Assembly: GCF_900156875.1 (NCBI RefSeq)
Contig: NZ_LT707409.1
Location: 2,641,057-2,705,056, forward strand
Length of the DNA: 64,000 bases
From: Robertmurraya dakarensis
GTDB taxonomy: Bacteria; Bacillota; Bacilli; Bacillales; Cytobacillaceae
Direction of reading: 5' to 3'
Shown: positions 25,420-35,698 of the stretch, in pieces
Layout of the letters: each line of letters starts with the position of its first letter
Numbering within the stretch: the first letter of the stretch is position 1
Translations under genes and position numbers: made by a program
The notes under the pieces: generated by a model
What the model was told of the DNA's origin: nothing
The model's input: only the letters and a program-made list of their open reading frames with translations
Databases searched by the model: none

Positions 25420-27558
25420 ATGAAAAGCATCCAAACAAAATTAATGATTCTTGTTACGTCCCTCATTATATTAGTGTCGCTAGGTGAAGGTATCGTTAAT
25501 ATGTTTCTTACTAGAACTGCATTGGAAAACCAAGCGATGCAAAGTTTACAACTTCAAACAGAAGAATTAAACAATCTGCTGAGTGAATCAGAAAAGTCAG
25601 TAGATTTATTAAGAGAACAAGCACTTGATTCTTATGACAACAACATCCGAAATCAAGTTGAAAATGCGATTAGCTTAGTGAACTCCTTTTATCAACAAAC
25701 TCAGGATGGAATTCTTACGGAAACAAAAGCCAAGTCAGAGGCGCTGCGCAGCCTTAGAAACATTGTCTATGGTGAAAACGGTTACTTCTGGATTGATGAT
25801 ACAGAGTATAACCTTGTCCTTCTTCCTCCTTCTCCTCAACAAGAGGGCATATACCGCGGGAACGCAACCGATCAAAATGGTACGCAGTATGCAAAGCTAT
25901 TTGTTGATGGAGCCTTACAGGGCAATGATAATTTTGTTGATTACTATTTTCCAAAACCAGGGGATGACACAATAGCCTATCAAAAACGCGGATATACGAA
26001 ATTATTCGAACCATGGGGATGGGTCATCGGAACAGGGAACTATGTGGATGATATTGAAGCCGCTATTAGCCAATACGAGGAGGAAATGAAAGAGAATATT
26101 AATGCCAGCGTAACCAAACTAGGAGAACACGGAGGAGCAGGAGTCCTTTCTGCCGATGGTATTCTGCAATACTTTAATGACCCTAAAGCAATCGGAACGA
26201 AAATTGAAGTAGTTGACCTTCAAAATGGTGAAGATGTTGTTAAAAAAATAGTTGAAACAAAAAATGATTTTCTAACTTACGAGATTCAAAATCCAATCAC
26301 GGGTCAAACGCAAAAAGAAATTTCATATGTCCATTATGATGAGGACCAAAACCGTTTTGTCTTTATTTCAAAAGCAGAGGAGCATATCTATCAAGGTGCT
26401 TCTAAATCTGTTTTTAATACCATTATCGTCATTGTAATCGGGGTTATCCTTGCATTCGCAGCTACCTACTATGCCGCTAGGGGGTTCGCACGTCCCATCT
26501 TACAAATACAAAGAGTCAGCGAAGAAATTAGCAGCGGCAACCTAAGCGTTCCAAAATTAACATTAAAATCAAAAGATGAAATAGGCAGACTGGCCCAAAG
26601 TACCAACATTATGATTGAAAAAGTGAAAGAAATGATCATGCAAGCTGCAGATATCTCCAGGAAAGTCTCTTCCTCCAGTGAAGAACTTACTGCTTCTGCA
26701 AACGAAATGAGAGATAGCATCGAACAAGTATCTGCTACTAGTGAGGAAATTGCCAGCGGGGCCACTTCTCAGGCTAGTGATGCGACAGAGACGTTAGAAA
26801 AAGTAAGATCGGCAGCAGAACAAATGGAGATGATGACAAGTTTTACTTTTGAAATGAAACAGAATTCAGATAAAGCAAACCTTGCCTCTCAGCATGGTCT
26901 GAAAAGTGTTGATCAGTCGATGCAGCAAATTCAAATGATTGAAGAAAGAGTTTCCGAGACTGCTCGCGTCATACAATCCTTAAGTGAAAAATCAAAGGAT
27001 ATTAACCACATTTTATCTGTGATTCATGACATTTCAAACCAAACGAACTTACTTGCCCTTAATGCTGCGATTGAGGCAGCACGTGCTGGTGAACACGGGA
27101 AAGGATTTGCGGTTGTAGCTGATGAAGTTCGAAAGCTTGCTGAGGAAACATCCTCTTCTACAAAGCAAATTTTTGAAATCATAACTGCAGTTGAAAACGA
27201 GTCTGAACAGGCGGGACAGTCTATGGCAGCGATGGTTAGCGAAGTAAATGTCGGAATGACAGTCATAGAGGGAAATAAAGACGCTTTTCATGAAATTAGA
27301 GAAGCAATCAGTCAGTTAACAGAACGCATTATGGAAGTGACTATTTTAACAGAAAAGAACGCTGATAACATGACGGATATATTAAAGCTTGTTGAAAACA
27401 TTGCAGCCGTCACAGAGGAGTCTTCTGCAGGCACAGAACAATTATCGGCAACTATGGAAGAGCAGAATGCTTCCGTTCAACAAATCAGCTCAATGGCGTC
27501 AGAACTCTCTAGTCTAGTCGATGAATTAAACAAGACGATTTCCAAATTCAACTATTAA
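25420..27558 (+). CDS. Methyl-accepting chemotaxis protein with Cache sensor
   Basis: 712 residues. TM1 about 7-29. Extracytoplasmic Cache region about 80-320, including [17 protein letters not shown] and [17 protein letters not shown], a tandem or double Cache arrangement. TM2 about 332-352, HAMP about 352-405, then a full MCP domain with the tip [38 protein letters not shown]. It should signal to CheA/CheW. Cache domains of this group often bind small organic acids, but the ligand is unknown. GAAGGGAAGAGAG precedes the ATG. Stands alone. Confidence 0.92.
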   Translation: MKSIQTKLMILVTSLIILVSLGEGIVNMFLTRTALENQAMQSLQLQTEELNNLLSESEKSVDLLREQALDSYDNNIRNQVENAISLVNSFYQQTQDGILTETKAKSEALRSLRNIVYGENGYFWIDDTEYNLVLLPPSPQQEGIYRGNATDQNGTQYAKLFVDGALQGNDNFVDYYFPKPGDDTIAYQKRGYTKLFEPWGWVIGTGNYVDDIEAAISQYEEEMKENINASVTKLGEHGGAGVLSADGILQYFNDPKAIGTKIEVVDLQNGEDVVKKIVETKNDFLTYEIQNPITGQTQKEISYVHYDEDQNRFVFISKAEEHIYQGASKSVFNTIIVIVIGVILAFAATYYAARGFARPILQIQRVSEEISSGNLSVPKLTLKSKDEIGRLAQSTNIMIEKVKEMIMQAADISRKVSSSSEELTASANEMRDSIEQVSATSEEIASGATSQASDATETLEKVRSAAEQMEMMTSFTFEMKQNSDKANLASQHGLKSVDQSMQQIQMIEERVSETARVIQSLSEKSKDINHILSVIHDISNQTNLLALNAAIEAARAGEHGKGFAVVADEVRKLAEETSSSTKQIFEIITAVENESEQAGQSMAAMVSEVNVGMTVIEGNKDAFHEIREAISQLTERIMEVTILTEKNADNMTDILKLVENIAAVTEESSAGTEQLSATMEEQNASVQQISSMASELSSLVDELNKTISKFNY

Positions 27559-27572
27559 TAGGGATGAAAGTC

Positions 27573-27605
27573 TAAAAAGAAAGGCTGCCACACGGCAGCC
27601 TTTCT
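27573..27605 (-). terminator. Terminator of the methionine-salvage operon
   Basis: AGAAAGGCTGCC (27578-27589) pairs with GGCAGCCTTTCT (27594-27605); on the minus strand TTTTTAGAC follows. May also stop the convergent chemoreceptor transcript. Confidence 0.85.
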
Positions 27606-27616
27606 CATATAGTAGA

Positions 27617-28861
27617 TTAATTACTTTTTATACTTTCACTATAAGCACTGACACTTTCAAGTAATACTTTTACAAAATCATTCCCTGTCCTGATATCAGA
27701 ACGATTGAGAATAAATGTTTTTGCAGCTGTCAGACAGATTTTCTCTGCTAAAACGCGGTCGTTATCATCCGTAATTGAAGTAATGTCCTTCACCTTCGCA
27801 AGCCCAATGATTCTGCGCGATAACTCAAGTCCCGTTACTGCAGCAGTATCTTCAAGAATTGAATTCAAGTAAACTTCTTTAAAGCCTGGATATTTTGCAG
27901 TTCTCTCTGTTGCCTTCTCATCCCATAGTTTTAAGAATTTATCCGTAAACAACTGTACTACATCTGAAATTGTATTTTTCAAGTATAGCAGATAATCCTC
28001 TTTCTTCTCTTGATCCTCAATCACAAAGTTTGAACTCACATAAGCAAAGATCAAGTTGGCAATTACGTTGCCAATATCATAGCCCGCAGGTCCATAAAAG
28101 GCGAACTCAGGGTCGATAATTTTAGTAGAATCCTTCTTGATAAAAATCGATCCAGTATGAAGATCGCCATGTATCAAGCTTTGCGCCTTTGTCATGAACT
28201 CAAACTTAAGCTTAGCTGTTTCCAATGCTAATTTTTGATCATTCCAGAACTCTTCAACAACGAATTCTTTCGTCCCAGGAAACACTTCATTTTGTTCACA
28301 ATCATAAAACGGTTCTGTGTACACTAAATCTTCAGATATCTCACAAAGCTCAGGATTGATAAATTGCTTTACCAAATCCTTTTTATCCTTATGCTCTAAC
28401 ACCACATCTGAAGTTAGCAGCAATGTATTCGCAAGGAAAGTAGAAATATGATCAGCGAACAACGGAAACTTTTGATGCTTCAACAGTGCTGAACGCATAA
28501 TTTCATGGTCCGATAAATCATCCATCACACAGCAATTCATAATAGGATCATAGGAATATACTTCAGGAACAAATCCTGGAGCCAGTTCCCCTTTCAGCTT
28601 TAAGATGTCACTTTCAATTCGGTTACGATCGGGTGACAGCTTAAATGCATCCGAAATCCGCGCTACCGGCCCTGCCTGCTTAATAATAATTGATTTACCG
28701 CTCTTCTCATCCACGACTCTAAACACATAGTTTAGATTTCCATCCCCGATCTCCCGGCATGTCAGTTCAGCATTTTTATCGAAAAAATCCAGCTTTGTTC
28801 TGATATAATCCACTGCATCTTGTTCACTCATTGTAAAGTAAGCCGAAGTAAAGTCCTTCAT
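27617..28861 (-). CDS. mtnK: S-methyl-5-thioribose kinase
   Basis: A 414-residue kinase of the APH/ChoK fold that phosphorylates methylthioribose at O1 in methionine salvage. Family features are the start TMSEQDAVDYIRTKLDFF, GDGNLNYVFRVVD near residues 39-51, the catalytic LIHGDLHTGSIFI (HGD) and the metal site IDPEFAFYGPAGYDIGN. Length is normal. A strong GGAGGGG site precedes the ATG, 16 bases after the ABC permease gene. Unusually mtnA, which normally accompanies mtnK, is absent here; instead the gene closes a transporter operon. Confidence 0.93.
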   Translation of the reverse strand: MKDFTSAYFTMSEQDAVDYIRTKLDFFDKNAELTCREIGDGNLNYVFRVVDEKSGKSIIIKQAGPVARISDAFKLSPDRNRIESDILKLKGELAPGFVPEVYSYDPIMNCCVMDDLSDHEIMRSALLKHQKFPLFADHISTFLANTLLLTSDVVLEHKDKKDLVKQFINPELCEISEDLVYTEPFYDCEQNEVFPGTKEFVVEEFWNDQKLALETAKLKFEFMTKAQSLIHGDLHTGSIFIKKDSTKIIDPEFAFYGPAGYDIGNVIANLIFAYVSSNFVIEDQEKKEDYLLYLKNTISDVVQLFTDKFLKLWDEKATERTAKYPGFKEVYLNSILEDTAAVTGLELSRRIIGLAKVKDITSITDDNDRVLAEKICLTAAKTFILNRSDIRTGNDFVKVLLESVSAYSESIKSN

Positions 28862-28877
28862 CCTGTATCCCCTCCAC

Positions 28878-29882
28878 TTATTTCTGTTTATAATACGTAA
28901 GCCCTAATGCAAATGCCAATACGGCCCCTTTTACAATATCCATGGCATAATAGGGAACGGACATCATCACAAGTCCATTTGATAGTATCCCTATAAGAAT
29001 AGCACCGACAAATGTTCCAAACGCATTTGGCTTTCCAGCTCCAAGCACAGAAAACCCAATGAAAGCAGCCGCTACTGCGTCCATCAAATAAGGAGAACCA
29101 GCGTTGATTTCTGCTGTCATGACCCTTGACGCCAGCACCATTCCGCCGATTGCTGCAAGAACCGCTGACAATAAATAAGCGATTGTTTTATATTTATTTA
29201 CCGGAATTCCTGATAGTCGTGCAGCTTCCTTATTTCCGCCAATGATATACATATAACGGCCATGTTTTGTGTAAGTAAGAAAAATATGAACCACAATGAC
29301 AACCACTAGCATGACGACAATAATCCACGGAACCTGTCCCATTTTTACAAACAGAGGACTAATCACACCTGTCGCATATGACCCATCTGGCATGACCATA
29401 TTTTCAGAAACGGTTGCCCCCTTTGTGTAGGTCAAAGCAATTCCTTGGATGATAAACATCGTAGCTAATGTAGTTAACATGTCTGGAATTCTTAACTTCA
29501 CAATTAACAGTGAATTAATTAAGCCAATCAGTATGGCAGCCGCAAGTACGACAAGTATCGCCACAAACATATTTTGCGAATACCAGACGAACATAGAAAT
29601 CACCACAGCATTTGCTACCGAGGCTGTGGAACCAACGGATAAATCGAATCCATTCACAGATAAAGAAATCGTCACTCCAATTGCGATGATCGTTACAATT
29701 GAAATGGATCGTAAAATATTAATTAAGTTATTGCCATCTATAAAAGCTGGGTTAGCCCAAGTAAAAATCAAAATTAGCAGTGCAATCGTTAAAATCGTGC
29801 CGTATTTATAAAAAAAGTCAAATAGTTTAAAAGGTTTCTTTACTAATTGTTTTTCTACTGTGGAGGCTTCTGGTTTTGTCAT
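28878..29882 (-). CDS. ABC transporter permease, RbsC-type (probable methylthioribose importer)
   Basis: A 334-residue permease of the ribose/galactoside branch (BPD_transp_2), with about ten hydrophobic helices. Characteristic is SLSVNGFDLSVGSTASVANAVV near residues 72-93 and AAIGGMVLASRVMTAEINAGSPYLMDAVAAAFIGFSVLGAGKPNAFGTF near 240-290. It starts two bases after the ATPase stop and is followed by mtnK. The substrate is not visible in sequence; flanking by mtnB upstream and mtnK downstream points to methylthioribose. Confidence 0.88.
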   Translation of the reverse strand: MTKPEASTVEKQLVKKPFKLFDFFYKYGTILTIALLILIFTWANPAFIDGNNLINILRSISIVTIIAIGVTISLSVNGFDLSVGSTASVANAVVISMFVWYSQNMFVAILVVLAAAILIGLINSLLIVKLRIPDMLTTLATMFIIQGIALTYTKGATVSENMVMPDGSYATGVISPLFVKMGQVPWIIVVMLVVVIVVHIFLTYTKHGRYMYIIGGNKEAARLSGIPVNKYKTIAYLLSAVLAAIGGMVLASRVMTAEINAGSPYLMDAVAAAFIGFSVLGAGKPNAFGTFVGAILIGILSNGLVMMSVPYYAMDIVKGAVLAFALGLTYYKQK

Positions 29883-29884
29883 GT

Positions 29885-31378
29885 CTATTTTCCTCCTGTT
29901 GAATAAAATAAAATTTCTGCTTCATTGGTTGTTTTTGTTTCCATCTCTTTTACAATTTCTCCGTCATAAATAACACATAATCTGTCTGTCATTCCAAGAA
30001 TATCTGTTAATTCGCTAGAGGCGTAAATGACCCCTTTTCCTTGGTCCGCTAATGCTGTGATCAGATCGAAAATCTCTCTCTTCGCCCCCACATCAACGCC
30101 CTTTGTCGGTTCATCAAAAATATAAATATCTGCATCAGTTTCGATACACTTTCCAATTACTACTTTTTGCTGATTTCCACCAGATAAATTCGCCACTTTA
30201 GTCTCAGACGAAGGAGTTTTTATGGCGAGCTGTTCAATCATTCTTTCGGCTTCCCTCTTCTCATGCTTGAAGTTTAAAAAGCCGCCCATTTGAGAGAATT
30301 TCTTTAAATTCGACATGCTTAAATTAGATGAAACAGATTCAGTTACCACCAAACCCTCTTTTCGTCTTTCTTCGGGAATAAGAACGATTCCTTGTCTAAC
30401 CGCGTCATAAGGTGAAGATATTTTCACTTTCTTTCCGTTGATAAAAATTTCGCCGGAAACTGTGTCTGCTTCTCCGAATAGAGCTTTACATATTTCCGTT
30501 TTACCCGCACCTACAAGGCCGGCCAGTCCTAAAATTTCGCCCCTTTTTACATGTAAATCGAGATGATCGATCATGTTTCCATCAGATAATCCTTTTACTT
30601 CAAGGATATGTTCTCCATGTGAAGAAGACCTTTCAGGATATTGATCCGCCAGCGGTTTTCCCAGCATTTTTTCGACAACTTGGTTTGGTGAAGTTTCTGA
30701 CACTTTTTCACTCATGACAGACTCACCATTTCTCATCACCATAATTTCCTCACAGATTTCAAACAGTTCTGGCAATCGATGGGAAATGAATATTATGGCC
30801 ACACCTTGTTTTTTGAGCAACCCTATCAGCCGAAATAACTCTTCTGTTTCAGTTTGACTAAGAGGCGCAGTTGGTTCATCCAATATCAGACACTTACAAG
30901 AATCCGAAACAGCCCGTGCTATCAGAACCATTTGCTTTTGTGCGAGTGTCAATTCGCTGATCGATTTTGTTGTAGGGATATTCACATGAAGGCTGGCGAG
31001 GATTTCTGCAGCCTTTTCATGGATACTCTTCCAATGAATAAACTGTTTTTTACCCATCCCGTGAACCATGCTTTCAAGCATGATGTTTTCTCCAACAGAT
31101 AAAGAAGGAATAAGGGCAGTGTCAACTTCCTGATATACCATTTGAATGCCGAGCTGCTTTGCGTCCTTCGGTGTCCGTATGGTTACCTTCTCCCCATGCA
31201 GATAAATTTCACCGCTATAATGATCATAGGCCCCTGAAAGAACCTTCATTAGCGTTGATTTTCCTGCTCCGTTTGCTCCAATTAAAGCATGAGCTTTCCC
31301 TTCTTCAACTAGGAAACTAACATTTTTTAATGCGGCCACGCCGGGGAAGTGGATGGATATATTGTTCATTTGAATCAT
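29885..31378 (-). CDS. Sugar ABC transporter ATPase, two nucleotide-binding domains (RbsA-type)
   Basis: 497 residues with two ABC modules. First: Walker A GANGAGKSTL near 33-42, signature LTLAQKQMVLIARA near 143-156, Walker B CLILDEPTAPLS. Second: GLVGAGKTEICKALFG (variant P-loop, as usual for this family), signature LSGGNQQKVVIGK, and IYIFDEPTKGVD. This arrangement is that of RbsA and MglA, which pair with a permease dimer and a binding protein. Located between the binding protein and the permease. Confidence 0.9.
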   Translation of the reverse strand: MIQMNNISIHFPGVAALKNVSFLVEEGKAHALIGANGAGKSTLMKVLSGAYDHYSGEIYLHGEKVTIRTPKDAKQLGIQMVYQEVDTALIPSLSVGENIMLESMVHGMGKKQFIHWKSIHEKAAEILASLHVNIPTTKSISELTLAQKQMVLIARAVSDSCKCLILDEPTAPLSQTETEELFRLIGLLKKQGVAIIFISHRLPELFEICEEIMVMRNGESVMSEKVSETSPNQVVEKMLGKPLADQYPERSSSHGEHILEVKGLSDGNMIDHLDLHVKRGEILGLAGLVGAGKTEICKALFGEADTVSGEIFINGKKVKISSPYDAVRQGIVLIPEERRKEGLVVTESVSSNLSMSNLKKFSQMGGFLNFKHEKREAERMIEQLAIKTPSSETKVANLSGGNQQKVVIGKCIETDADIYIFDEPTKGVDVGAKREIFDLITALADQGKGVIYASSELTDILGMTDRLCVIYDGEIVKEMETKTTNEAEILFYSTGGK

Positions 31379-31575
31379 GTATTTGCCTTCCTTCCTAGTG
31401 GCTTTTTGCAGCCTTGCTTTCTAATTGGCTCTTTTTATTTCTATTGTTCACGAATCCGCGCCGTGATGACCCTTTCCACATGCTGTTATTCATCTCAGAA
31501 AAAAGGCACGTTCTAAGGACCCATCACTCTGCTAGTATTTAATTAATACATTATTTGTTTTTCATAGACATTTCA

Positions 31576-31607
31576 TTAAAGAAGAAATCGGTACGCTGAC
31601 CGATTTC
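31576..31607 (-). terminator. Hairpin after the binding-protein gene
   Basis: GAAATCGGT pairs with ACCGATTTC, followed by TTCTTTAA on the minus strand. It lies 19 bases past the stop and may only partly terminate, giving more binding protein than ATPase and permease. Confidence 0.6.
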
Positions 31608-31625
31608 TCTTAACAAAGAACTTTT

Positions 31626-32735
31626 TTATTTTTGATAATGTTCTTTCAACGTCTTCATCCAGTCTTCTTCAAAATCTGTTGATTCTCCCCAGCCTGCTAC
31701 AACTTTTGATAAGTTGACCATGTTGATTGGTTCTTCAGAAGAAGCTAGTTCTTCCTGTGAAATTAAGCTTGCGTCAAGTGCGTATTCCTGCGGCGTTTCT
31801 TCACCAGCTAATTTCTTAGCCAAAATTCTCATATTTACTTTACCAATCAAAGCAGGGTCAACCGCTGCTGTATACTTCCAAGTGCTTCCTTCTTCTTGCA
31901 TCAATTGTAAATCTGCATTCGAAACATCAATTCCATAGATTTTAATTTCATCACGACCTGCTTCTTTTAACGCACGAACTGCCCCTGTAGCAAAAGCATC
32001 CCAGGTTGCGAAAATCGCATCCAGTTCACCTTCTGGGTACTTTTTTAGCATTGCTGCGACAGCATTCTGTGTATCAACAGACGTATTAGCAGATGCTACA
32101 CCAAAACGGTCAATTTCTTTAATTCCTGGGTTGTTCTTCAATGCTTCTTCATACACAGCATTACGGCGAACCATCGGCGGAAATCCATCTACCCAAAGGT
32201 AAGCAATTTTTGCTTCACCATTAAAATCATTAATAAGCTGATCCAATGCTAATTTCGCAAGCGCTTGGTCATCTTGAGCAGTCAACGTAACCCCTTCAAC
32301 TTCTTTTAAACCATCAATCGAATCAAACGTCACAACTTTCTTATCTTTTTCTACAAGATCCTTAACAGCATCAACTGTCGCCGCATCGTCACCGTGTGAA
32401 ATGATGACACCATCATAATCTTGAGTGGAAGCTTGAGCAATCGCATCGTGGAACTTAGCGGTATCCCCATTTGCAGTAAAAGTATCTACTGTAAATCCTA
32501 GTTCCTCGCCCTCTTTTTTAGCTCCTGCCAAATACTGAGCTGTATGATCGTCACCGCCAATTTTACGAATGACCATTATTTTTACTTCTTCTCCATTAGC
32601 AAATCTCTCTGGAACATTTTCAATCGGTGTTTTTGTTTCTTCTGTTGAAGAGGTCTTCTCTCCTGAAGAACATCCAGTCAAAAGAAGGGATAAAGCCAAA
32701 CCAGTTACAGCAAACTTTTTAAATAATCCTTTCAT
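31626..32735 (-). CDS. Sugar-type ABC substrate-binding lipoprotein (probable methylthioribose binding)
   Basis: A 369-residue lipoprotein: lipobox LLTGC with cysteine 22, then a serine/threonine-rich linker and a Peripla_BP_4 fold. Hinge-region features are EVKIMVIRKIGGDDHTAQYLAGAKKEGEELGF near 52-83 and DAIFATWDAFATGAVRALKEAG near 238-260. It resembles the RbsB class by pattern only. AAAAGGGGAA precedes the ATG. The gene follows mtnB by 126 AT-rich bases without a second riboswitch, so it may be read from the S-box promoter or from an unrecognised promoter there. Confidence 0.87.
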   Translation of the reverse strand: MKGLFKKFAVTGLALSLLLTGCSSGEKTSSTEETKTPIENVPERFANGEEVKIMVIRKIGGDDHTAQYLAGAKKEGEELGFTVDTFTANGDTAKFHDAIAQASTQDYDGVIISHGDDAATVDAVKDLVEKDKKVVTFDSIDGLKEVEGVTLTAQDDQALAKLALDQLINDFNGEAKIAYLWVDGFPPMVRRNAVYEEALKNNPGIKEIDRFGVASANTSVDTQNAVAAMLKKYPEGELDAIFATWDAFATGAVRALKEAGRDEIKIYGIDVSNADLQLMQEEGSTWKYTAAVDPALIGKVNMRILAKKLAGEETPQEYALDASLISQEELASSEEPINMVNLSKVVAGWGESTDFEEDWMKTLKEHYQK

Positions 32736-32861
32736 GTGAAATTCCCCTTTTTATTTATATTTTTTTTAAAAATAACACTTTATTAAATCTCATTTAACCA
32801 ATTTGTTAAATCAGAATTAAACTTGTACATAGGCAATGCGTTTTCTATTAAGGTAAAATGA

Positions 32862-33500
32862 TTAGATCTGTCCTACCCGCATTAGACTTGCTTTTGCCTG
32901 CATTAATTTAAGCTGGTACTGAAATAAAAACTCGCATGCTTCAAGAACTTTCTTTGCTTCAAAACTATCTTTTCCCCAAACCGTTATGCCGTGATTGCGA
33001 ATCAGCACAGCTCCACGATCTTCATTTACATACGGAGCCATTGTCGCTGCGAGTGTAGGAATATGGGCAAAGTTATGAATAATCGGGATCTTCCATTCCG
33101 CATCTTCTTCCCAAAGTCCATATGCTTTGATCAGTTCCTGTCCTCTAAATACGACTTCCCCTTCATCACCATACAGTTCAGAAATGACATTATTTGCCAC
33201 TGTATGAACATGAAGACTGCAGCCAGCATTGCTTCTACTGTAGATCTCACAATGCAGAAGGGTTTCAGCTGACGGCTTCAAATTCGTCTCGCCAACTGGG
33301 TTTCCTTCTCCATCAACAAGTAAAAAATCCTCATGTGTTCTTTTCCGCTTGTCCTTCCCGCTTGCTGTTACAAAAAATTGAACAGGGTCATCTTGAACCT
33401 TAATCGCTAAGTTTCCGCTCGTTCCCATGAACCAGTCACGCTCTGCCAGCTCTGCCTTAATATCGGCAAGCTCGTTTACTCTTGATACCACTACACTCAT
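32862..33500 (-). CDS. mtnB: Methylthioribulose-1-phosphate dehydratase
   Basis: A 212-residue class II aldolase-fold zinc enzyme of methionine salvage, dehydrating methylthioribulose-1-phosphate to diketomethylthiopentyl phosphate. Zinc ligands are visible as H97 and H99 (SLHVHT) and H170 (IRNHGI); [12 protein letters not shown] near 24-35 and TASGKDKRK near 45-53 bind phosphate. The ATG overlaps the mtnX stop by 4 bases. Confidence 0.94.
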   Translation of the reverse strand: MSVVVSRVNELADIKAELAERDWFMGTSGNLAIKVQDDPVQFFVTASGKDKRKRTHEDFLLVDGEGNPVGETNLKPSAETLLHCEIYSRSNAGCSLHVHTVANNVISELYGDEGEVVFRGQELIKAYGLWEEDAEWKIPIIHNFAHIPTLAATMAPYVNEDRGAVLIRNHGITVWGKDSFEAKKVLEACEFLFQYQLKLMQAKASLMRVGQI

Positions 33501-34171
33501 CTTTCTTCACCTGCTTTAGTCTTTAAACTTTCTAATATATTAATACAATCGTAAAAAGTTTCAAATGGTTGAAAGGGAATCGAAAGCTCTTCACATTTTG
33601 ATGTTAAATAATCTCTTGAAATCACTGTATGAGCCATTTTTGCAGCCTCTACATCCGTAACTGAATCACCAATCATAATGGTATGGGCATCAGAATGGGC
33701 TAGACTCCTGATGACAGCCGGCTTACAGCAGCCGCAATTTTGATTGGTGCAGCGTTCATCACAGGAATGCGGCCATTCTATGCGGATGGTGTCACCGCTG
33801 AAATCAGCTTGATTGCAATACAATCCAGTAATGTCACCGAACTGCTTTAACATCGGTTCTACAAAAAAGTCAATTCCCCCGCTGACAATATAAAGCGGAA
33901 TGTCATGCTGCTTTGTATATTGAACAAACTCACCAAAGCCATCTCTAATTTGGGCTGTCTCTAGTACGTATTGAATAATTTCTTCTTTTTTAGCAGAGGG
34001 AAGGAGTGCAAACATATTGCCTACCCCCTCCTGAATGCTGATTTCTTGAGACAGGACCCCGTCCTTCCATTTCTCCCAGCCTGGCGGGTTAAAGTGTTTC
34101 ATAATGCTGACAATATTATCCTTCTTGGTTACCGTTCCATCGAAGTCACAGAAGATAACTGGTTTTTTCAT
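33497..34171 (-). CDS. mtnX: HK-MTPenyl-1-P phosphatase (HAD family)
   Basis: A 224-residue HAD phosphatase that dephosphorylates 2-hydroxy-3-keto-5-methylthiopentenyl-1-phosphate. The nucleophile motif is [12 protein letters not shown] near residue 7, with IVSGG and [12 protein letters not shown] further on. Nine codons upstream is another in-frame start, but the ATG at 34171 has AGAGGT ahead of it and overlaps mtnW by ATGA, so I use it. Confidence 0.94.
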   Translation of the reverse strand: MKKPVIFCDFDGTVTKKDNIVSIMKHFNPPGWEKWKDGVLSQEISIQEGVGNMFALLPSAKKEEIIQYVLETAQIRDGFGEFVQYTKQHDIPLYIVSGGIDFFVEPMLKQFGDITGLYCNQADFSGDTIRIEWPHSCDERCTNQNCGCCKPAVIRSLAHSDAHTIMIGDSVTDVEAAKMAHTVISRDYLTSKCEELSIPFQPFETFYDCINILESLKTKAGEER

Positions 34172-35391
34172 GATGTACTGACCTCTTTCCAACCCCAAAG
34201 TTTAATCGCCTCTTGTAATTCTGCTGCCTCATCTGCCTCTGGCAGCTGTTTTCCGTTCAACACAGCTTCAATCGCCTGACGAAAAGCCTTTCCTCCGCCT
34301 TGTGCACCTTGCGGATGGCCGTGAACCCCGCCTCCTGCATTAATCACGCAATCATTTCCAAAATCATGCATAAGCTGCGGTACTAGTCCAGGATGAATAC
34401 CAGCTGATGGTACAGGTAAAGTCCGTTTCAGCGCTGTTTCTTTAACCAATTCTTCCTTCAACGCCATTACCTTTTCTTTCTCTAGTGCCACACTTCCATA
34501 AGGAGATGGGAACAGTGAAAGGTCAGCTCCTGCTAATCTTGTCAGCGTTCCTAATAGCAGTGCATGAGTGACGCCATATTTCTCAGACGATGTAAACGCA
34601 CCGCTGAATGCCGGATGTGCCATGATTGGCAAACTAATCTCATCATCTTCCCGCAATGCTTGAAGGACGTCTAATCCGTATGTATGAACATTAAACAGAA
34701 GAATGTCCGCACCTAATTCTTTCGCTTTCCTTGCTTTATCTCTTAATTCAAACGTTCTGCCAGACAAGTTAACGGCATAAAGTGTGCGATGTCCCGTTTC
34801 TTCGAAAACCTGCTGAAGGACCTTTTTTCCTTCTGTAATTCTTTGCTCGAAAGGAGTAAGCTCATTATCAAAAAGAATTTCGTCATCCTTGACGAGGTCG
34901 ACACCGCCTAATGCTTGTTCCCGCAATTGGCCTAGCAGATAATCCATATCTCTTCCAATTACACCTTTAAAAATACTCATAACTAAAGGTCTGTCATATA
35001 CGCCAAGCTTCTCGCGTATCCCTTCGATACCAAATCTTGGACCGGGAAAGCTTTTTAGAAGATCTTCATCAACCTTCAAATCTACTAATTTAACTTCTCC
35101 ATCCAGTGATAACTTTCCAAACGTTGTCGTGAGGATCGCTGGGATATCATTTGAAAAGTTTGCGCTTGGGAAGTCAATTTCGTATCTGGCGATGGTTTTC
35201 CCTGTCTCTTTGTCCTCGCCCAGTTCAGTTATACTGACAACCTGCCCTTTATGCTTTTTTAATTGTTCCTGTTCTAAAAGAGGAAGATTCGTCCATGAAC
35301 CAATCGTAAGTCCCAATGCGATTTCTTCACCTTTTTTTTCTAATTTGGCCTTATCTAAAATGATTTGATAAGCTGCTGTAACTTTACTCAT
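34168..35391 (-). CDS. mtnW: 2,3-diketo-5-methylthiopentyl-1-P enolase (RuBisCO-like)
   Basis: A 407-residue type IV RuBisCO-like protein acting before MtnX in salvage. The metal and carbamate motif [10 protein letters not shown] gives K168, D170 and E171. The C-terminal [23 protein letters not shown] phosphate-binding loop is also present. First gene after the S-box riboswitch. MtnW plus MtnX replaces the fused MtnC enzyme of enteric bacteria, the Bacillus version of the pathway. Confidence 0.95.
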   Translation of the reverse strand: MSKVTAAYQIILDKAKLEKKGEEIALGLTIGSWTNLPLLEQEQLKKHKGQVVSITELGEDKETGKTIARYEIDFPSANFSNDIPAILTTTFGKLSLDGEVKLVDLKVDEDLLKSFPGPRFGIEGIREKLGVYDRPLVMSIFKGVIGRDMDYLLGQLREQALGGVDLVKDDEILFDNELTPFEQRITEGKKVLQQVFEETGHRTLYAVNLSGRTFELRDKARKAKELGADILLFNVHTYGLDVLQALREDDEISLPIMAHPAFSGAFTSSEKYGVTHALLLGTLTRLAGADLSLFPSPYGSVALEKEKVMALKEELVKETALKRTLPVPSAGIHPGLVPQLMHDFGNDCVINAGGGVHGHPQGAQGGGKAFRQAIEAVLNGKQLPEADEAAELQEAIKLWGWKEVSTS

Positions 35392-35430
35392 GTTAGGTAC
35401 CCTCTTATCTCTAGTTTTTATTCATTCTAT

Positions 35431-35463
35431 TAAAAAAACCTCTTCCAAAATAAGAAGAGGTTT
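35431..35463 (-). terminator. Riboswitch terminator
   Basis: AACCTCTTC pairs with GAAGAGGTT, followed on the minus strand by seven T. It forms when SAM is bound, 40 bases before the mtnW ATG. Confidence 0.9.
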
Positions 35464-35475
35464 CCGTAAAAACAA

Positions 35476-35583
35476 CTTCTTATCTTTCAGCTTTCGCTGT
35501 GAGAATTAGCACCGTGCTCATACAAAATAAGTCGGTTGCCGGGCTTCATAGGGCTCTTCCCTCCACCTGCTCTTGATAAGAGA
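35476..35583 (-). ncRNA. SAM-I (S-box) riboswitch aptamer
   Basis: On the minus strand the conserved S-box blocks occur in order. P1 starts with TCTTATCAAGAG and GTGGAGGGA, then GCCCTATGAAGCCCGGCAAC, GGTGCTAATTC, and GATAAGA closes P1. Followed by a terminator and mtnW. It should shut off the salvage operon when SAM is plentiful. Confidence 0.95.
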
Positions 35584-35629
35584 TTATTTATTAAATTTAT
35601 ATATTCAAATAACTTTACTGCTGTAATGA

Positions 35630-35658
35630 ATTATCGCATTCCATTTTAACACTGTCAA
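35630..35658 (-). promoter_or_regulatory. Promoter of the S-box/mtn operon
   Basis: Perfect TTGACA (35653-35658), 17 bases, GATAAT (35630-35635), start near 35622, so the aptamer begins about 40 bases into the transcript. Confidence 0.85.
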
Positions 35659-35680
35659 CATGTTATTTATGATTTTTTTA

Positions 35681-35695
35681 GTGTAAACGCTTTTA
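35681..35695. promoter_or_regulatory. Imperfect cre-like site
   Basis: GTGTAAACGCTTTTA matches the cre consensus at 13 of 15 positions. It lies just past the glcF stop and about 25 bases upstream of the -35 box of the mtn operon. Weak evidence. Confidence 0.3.
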
Positions 35696-35698
35696 TTT

